Positions 60,698 through 64,000 of a stretch of DNA of 64,000 bases are shown here, piece by piece. The translations under genes and the position numbers were made by a program. Every line of letters starts with the position of its first letter. Within the stretch, counting starts at the first letter, position 1. Source of the DNA: Helicobacter sp. TUL (GTDB lineage Bacteria; Campylobacterota; Campylobacteria; Campylobacterales; Helicobacteraceae); contig NZ_NESU01000002.1 of assembly GCF_002287135.1 (NCBI RefSeq), positions 141,778 to 205,777 on the forward strand, given 5' to 3'. Under the pieces are notes generated by a model, which was given only the letters and a program-made list of their open reading frames with translations, made no database searches and had not been told where the DNA came from.

Positions 60698-62239
60698 CTA
60701 TTTTGTAATATTTTCGATATCAATAATTTTGGAAAGTTCTTTAAGTTGTGCTTTAAAAGCACATTTTCTGTTAGAATCATAACTACCAAAATCATACATT
60801 TTGTCTACATATAAGTCATGTCCCTTAAAACCATCAAAACCAGCCAATATGACTTTTTTAATACCAATAAGAGCTAGTGCCTTGATGAACATAATTCCAC
60901 CAAAATCTAGTATCGTTGTTTCATCAACTATGCTCTTGTAATCCAATGTAAAATCTGGTTGTATAAAACCAGGATCTATATTTGAAGTCAAAATGATCTT
61001 GATATCAGCTGTAGAACTTGATATTTGGCTATATCTTTTCATATTACTTATAAAAATATAATCAGTTCTTATATCTTTTGGTACATGATTAATTGCAATA
61101 ACCTTTAAAGATTTATGGTGTTGTATAAATTTTATAATTTGAGCTTTCTCTTTTCTTACACTCGATCCCAACCCTATCAATAAGATTTCCGATGTTGTTA
61201 TTTCTTCTTTTAATTTCGTAAAATCTTCTTTGGTGTTTATATTTCGAGTTTGATGTTGAAAATATTTTTGACTAATATACTTTTCATCATAATTCATTTT
61301 TTTGGTCTCATCAAGAGACACAAGAATTTCCTTGATAGATTTAATTGATAATGTTTTTTTATCAAGTAAAAATCTTACATAGGAATGATGAGATTTGGTT
61401 ATAGCAGCCAAGTAGTATAATAAAGAATATCCCCAAGGATTTTTCTCTTTTTCTTTTGAAATATAAATATCGATAATCTCTAAAATCTGATCAATGTCAT
61501 AGTTAGCCCCAAATTTTTCATTCAAATAAGATAATATTAGTTCTGTATTGGCATTACCAGCACCCTTTCCCATTCCAAATACTGATGAATCTAGTATAAT
61601 TTCTCTTTGGGTGTTGTGTTCAATCAATTCGATACAATTTGAATATGCCAATTGCAGATTATTGTGTGAATGATAACCTAATTTGATATTTTTATTTAAA
61701 TTGCTATCTAATAGTAAGAATTTTTCCATTAAATCATATTTATTCATAAAACCATATGTATCAACAATATAAGTAGCATACGGATTAATTTTATTGGCAG
61801 CTTGAATTAATTCTATCAATTCTTGCAAATTATAATCCATAATATTCACTGGTTGTAAAAAAATTTCATATCCCAATTTTTGCAATTTTCGCGCAATCCC
61901 AATTACTTCTTTTAATTGTTTTTTTCTAAACATTAGTCTAAATCCAAAAATTAAAATGTCATCTTTATATTGAGGGATGTCTGATATATCATATTCGCCT
62001 ATTTCTATCATAGCAACAAACAAAGAGTCGTTTGGTTTCAATGAGATATTTGTAATATCTGTAATATGGCTACTATTAAAATCCGAATAAGATTTATTTT
62101 TTAAAAATCCAAGTTCTATGTAGTCAACTTTAGATAATCCCAACTTTTCTACAATGTTAGAAATAGTTCCATTTCCAAATTGCCAATTATTTAGATATCC
62201 ACCATCCCTAAGAGTGCAATCTAACACGCTAACTCTCAT
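60698..62239 (-). CDS. DRE-TIM aldolase/lyase-like protein with extra C-terminal domain
   Basis: This 513-residue protein has an N-terminal DRE-TIM barrel (about 1-270) opening VSVLDCTLRDGGYLNNWQFG, with GYHSHNNLQLA carrying the metal His pair. This resembles 4-hydroxy-2-oxovalerate aldolase/HMG-CoA lyase-type enzymes. After a linker, about 360-513 form a second alpha/beta domain (ILLIGLGSSVRKEKAQII, VIAINHVP, IKKVILAGFDGFKGH) that looks like the DUF115/MptE-like domain of surface glycan loci. The stop-start overlap with the KdsB-like gene (4 bases) suggests they act together on a keto-sugar acid. AT-rich relative to neighbours. Substrate unknown. Confidence 0.78.
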   Translation of the reverse strand: MRVSVLDCTLRDGGYLNNWQFGNGTISNIVEKLGLSKVDYIELGFLKNKSYSDFNSSHITDITNISLKPNDSLFVAMIEIGEYDISDIPQYKDDILIFGFRLMFRKKQLKEVIGIARKLQKLGYEIFLQPVNIMDYNLQELIELIQAANKINPYATYIVDTYGFMNKYDLMEKFLLLDSNLNKNIKLGYHSHNNLQLAYSNCIELIEHNTQREIILDSSVFGMGKGAGNANTELILSYLNEKFGANYDIDQILEIIDIYISKEKEKNPWGYSLLYYLAAITKSHHSYVRFLLDKKTLSIKSIKEILVSLDETKKMNYDEKYISQKYFQHQTRNINTKEDFTKLKEEITTSEILLIGLGSSVRKEKAQIIKFIQHHKSLKVIAINHVPKDIRTDYIFISNMKRYSQISSSTADIKIILTSNIDPGFIQPDFTLDYKSIVDETTILDFGGIMFIKALALIGIKKVILAGFDGFKGHDLYVDKMYDFGSYDSNRKCAFKAQLKELSKIIDIENITK

Positions 62240-63009
62240 AAAATTCTCCTAATATAATCAAGTTCATTGTTTCTAAATTTATTTTCTATAATTTTTAATA
62301 CTTTTTCTAAATCACTTTTTGTATCCACTGAAAGTGTATAAATATTTTTTTGCACCAATATGGCTTTAAATGTTTTTTTGTATTCAGTAAATCTTAACAT
62401 ATCAATACCCTCTATCTTTTCTAGAATCGAAGGTTTTGATTCATGATAAAAACTCAACATTTTTTTATTGAATCCTATGATACCTATGTGTTTATAGTAA
62501 TCAAATTGCAAATGCCTATAAGGATATGGAATTGGGGTGCGAGACATATATACTATATTTTCATAGGTATCGCAGACAACCTTAATATTACTTGGATCTG
62601 TAACCTCCACCGGATTTGTCATCTTAGCTACAATATTGGTTCCAAATTCAATGTTTTGGGGTATATTTTTTGGAGTAATTAAATCAATTAAATTCGCATC
62701 CACCAATGGTTCATCACCATTAATTTGGACATAATAATCAGCTTCCATATATCCTGAAACTTCAAAAATTCTATTTGCAGCTGTTAGATGATTTTCATCG
62801 GTAATAATATATGGAAATTTATATTTCTCACATATTTTAACAATATTTTGGTTATCGGTCGCAATTATAATTTCTGTTAATTTTTTGCTTCTAATAGCTT
62901 GTTGATATACCCACCATATCATGGGCTTACCTAAAATATCAGCCAAAGGTTTTCCTGGAAACCTTGTAGAACCATATCTAGCAGGAATTACGCCCAAAAT
63001 TTTTTTCAT
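62236..63009 (-). CDS. KdsB-like CMP-sugar cytidylyltransferase
   Basis: This 257-residue nucleotidyltransferase has ILGVIPARYGSTRFPGKPLA (CTP-binding), the QINGDEPLVD metal-binding loop, and YMSRTPIPYP with YYKHIGIIGF, all typical of KdsB/KpsU 3-deoxy-manno-octulosonate cytidylyltransferases. Its position next to an aldolase-like gene in a surface-sugar locus suggests it activates a related keto-acid rather than being the housekeeping KdsB for lipid A; this is inference. SD AGGAG precedes the ATG. Upstream is the inverted-repeat element. Confidence 0.85.
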   Translation of the reverse strand: MKKILGVIPARYGSTRFPGKPLADILGKPMIWWVYQQAIRSKKLTEIIIATDNQNIVKICEKYKFPYIITDENHLTAANRIFEVSGYMEADYYVQINGDEPLVDANLIDLITPKNIPQNIEFGTNIVAKMTNPVEVTDPSNIKVVCDTYENIVYMSRTPIPYPYRHLQFDYYKHIGIIGFNKKMLSFYHESKPSILEKIEGIDMLRFTEYKKTFKAILVQKNIYTLSVDTKSDLEKVLKIIENKFRNNELDYIRRIL

Positions 63010-63076
63010 AATGTCTCCTAACCATGTTGAAGTTTTAAAAGCTAACCTAAAAACTCTATAATCTACAAATAAGATT

Positions 63077-63148
63077 TTAATGTGCCTGTGAAAGCTTGGT
63101 TAAATATTCTCTCGCTACTACAATAGCGGTTACTTCCACGAACGCCCC
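63077..63148 (-). pseudogene. Possible gene remnant abutting the inverted-repeat element
   Basis: Read on the minus strand, 23 codons (AFVEVTAIVVAREYLTKLSQ inside) look protein-like and end in TAA at 63077-63079. An in-frame stop sits exactly at the edge of the inverted-repeat element, so the rest of the gene is missing. There is no start codon. I do not recognise the family. It may be chance coding. Confidence 0.3.
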
Positions 63149-63150
63149 TT

Positions 63151-63323
63151 ACCAAACATAAAGATTGAAAATGGTAATTTTCATAAATATAAAAAGCGTA
63201 TTTTTGGGATTTGTGCGTTGCGAAATATAAATTTTCATTAAATGATTTTTAAGAAAAAAGTATTACAATTGGCATTCAGAATAGTTTAGAGTTGTATGAA
63301 AATTACCATTTTCAATCTTTGGT
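63151..63323. repeat. 173-bp element with 26-bp perfect inverted repeats
   Basis: The arms at 63160-63185 and 63295-63320 are perfect 26-base inverted repeats (left arm begins AAAGATTGAAAATGG) enclosing 109 bases. The match extends outward to ACCAA/TTGGT with a 6-base insertion in the left arm. It lies in the 348-base gap between the divergent KdsB-like and NeuA-like genes, which holds no other gene apart from the remnant described separately. I see no target-site duplication, so it could be an invertible promoter segment or a small MITE-like element. Confidence 0.85.
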
Positions 63324-63357
63324 GAATCATCATGGTTTAATTTTGAAAGGATTTTAG

Positions 63358-64000
63358 ATGTATACAGCCATCATTCCGGTACGCGAAGGCTCACAACGTG
63401 TGAAGAATAAAAATATAAAACCTTTTGCAAACACTTCTTTACTTGAGATTAAAATCCGCCAGATGCTACGGATAAAGGCACGAGGTTATATTAATGATGT
63501 GATTGTTAATTCAGATTCTGAAGTGATGCTAGAATTAGCCAAGAAACTTGGAGCGACACCAGTAGAACGAGAAAAATACTATGCAAGTAGTGAAGTGTCC
63601 ATTAATGAAGCACTACAAAATTGGGCTCTTAACGCATCAGGCACATATATTTTGCTTTGTAATGCAACAAGCCCGCTCATAACAGATAAAAGTATCATAA
63701 CATGTATACGAACTTTTGCTGATAATATTTCATCTTATGATTCTCTTGCTACAACAAATTTATGTAAAGAATTTCTTTATCTAAATGGTCAGGCTCTAAA
63801 CTATGATCCAGCACACAAGCCTAGATCACAAGATCTGCCCGATATACTAGTCCTTAATAGTGCGTTATATATTATTGCACGCTCACTCATGATACAAAAA
63901 AGCGATGTTGTGGGGAATAATCCATATTTTTTCAATATCAACCAAATAGAAAGTATAGATATAGACAATGAACTAGACTTTGAAATTGCAGAATACCTTT
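63358..64000 (+). CDS. Acylneuraminate (NeuA/PseF-like) cytidylyltransferase, 3' truncated by window
   Basis: About 214 residues are visible before the window ends. The N-terminus TAIIPVREGSQRVKNKNIKP is the CTP-binding motif of CMP-sialic acid/pseudaminic acid synthetases, with LCNATSPLITD as the metal-binding stretch. It activates a nonulosonic acid for surface glycan or flagellin glycosylation. It reads rightward from the inverted-repeat element, divergent from the KdsB-like gene. SD AAAGG precedes the ATG at 63358. Whether it is NeuA, PseF or a Leg/other variant cannot be decided. Confidence 0.85.
   Translation, partial: MYTAIIPVREGSQRVKNKNIKPFANTSLLEIKIRQMLRIKARGYINDVIVNSDSEVMLELAKKLGATPVEREKYYASSEVSINEALQNWALNASGTYILLCNATSPLITDKSIITCIRTFADNISSYDSLATTNLCKEFLYLNGQALNYDPAHKPRSQDLPDILVLNSALYIIARSLMIQKSDVVGNNPYFFNINQIESIDIDNELDFEIAEYL

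Noticed and set aside
63262..63285. Sigma-54-like TTGGCA motif in the inverted-repeat core
   Set aside because: The GC at -12 with correct spacing is missing, so it does not meet the GG-N10-GC requirement.

Overview
The window reads as chromosome of a Helicobacter that is not H. pylori, most likely an enterohepatic species. Evidence: a FlaA-type flagellin, futalosine-pathway MqnA, and blocks that keep the H. pylori gene order (bioB-yihY; aroE-SH3; pssA-psd-like-ftsH-prmA-cheY; fabL/dapA/M16 protease/pyrD; pth-rplY; glnP-glnP-glnQ; surA-like/TPR/rnhA; HP0268-like/miaB). Mixed in are genes H. pylori is generally said to lack: purM, hisA, metE, cheR and cheB. The DNA is AT-rich with tightly packed, often overlapping genes. 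The species call is inference.

Layout. 1-3.6 kb: end of speA, cysE, YbgC thioesterase, DUF493, mqnA, and convergent obgE. 3.7-7.6 kb: flaA with a sigma-28-like promoter and a leader hairpin that looks like a CsrA site, divergent from two sugar-nucleotide genes (DegT aminotransferase, Gfo/Idh/MocA dehydrogenase). 7.6-10.9 kb: bioB, yihY, and a lipoprotein phospholipase-D/cardiolipin synthase. 10.9-20.4 kb: a defence operon read leftward in the order hsdR, hamA (frameshifted), hamB, hsdS, rhuM, hsdM. It is a type I restriction-modification locus with a Hachiman system and a RhuM gene nested inside. 20.4-37.5 kb: tRNA-Ser and a long leftward housekeeping run (shikimate, purine, phospholipid, FtsH, CheY, HisA, an AAA+ ATPase, a cation exporter, fatty acid, lysine, pyrimidine and translation genes). 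37.65-37.95 kb: a small CRISPR array with no cas genes in view. 38-47.6 kb: metal P-type ATPase, mutY, an amino-acid ABC transporter lacking its binding protein, metE behind two palindromes, metF, flavodoxin. 47.8-53.1 kb: htrA, cheR, cheB, SurA-like and LapB-like envelope proteins, rnhA. 53.1-55.6 kb: three tandem secreted SH3 paralogues of unknown function. 55.6-60.6 kb: miaA, class V aminotransferase, nusA, HP0268-like, miaB. 60.7-64 kb: start of a surface-sugar locus (aldolase fusion, KdsB-like and NeuA-like cytidylyltransferases) with a large inverted repeat between divergent genes.

The points most worth following are the nested defence operon, with three separate signs of recombination or decay (44-bp repeats in hsdS, 19-bp repeats around rhuM, broken hamA), the flaA leader hairpin, the inverted-repeat element in the sugar locus, the tandem SH3 family, and a PSD-like protein that has lost its catalytic serine. 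All calls come from reading the sequence; no database search was possible.
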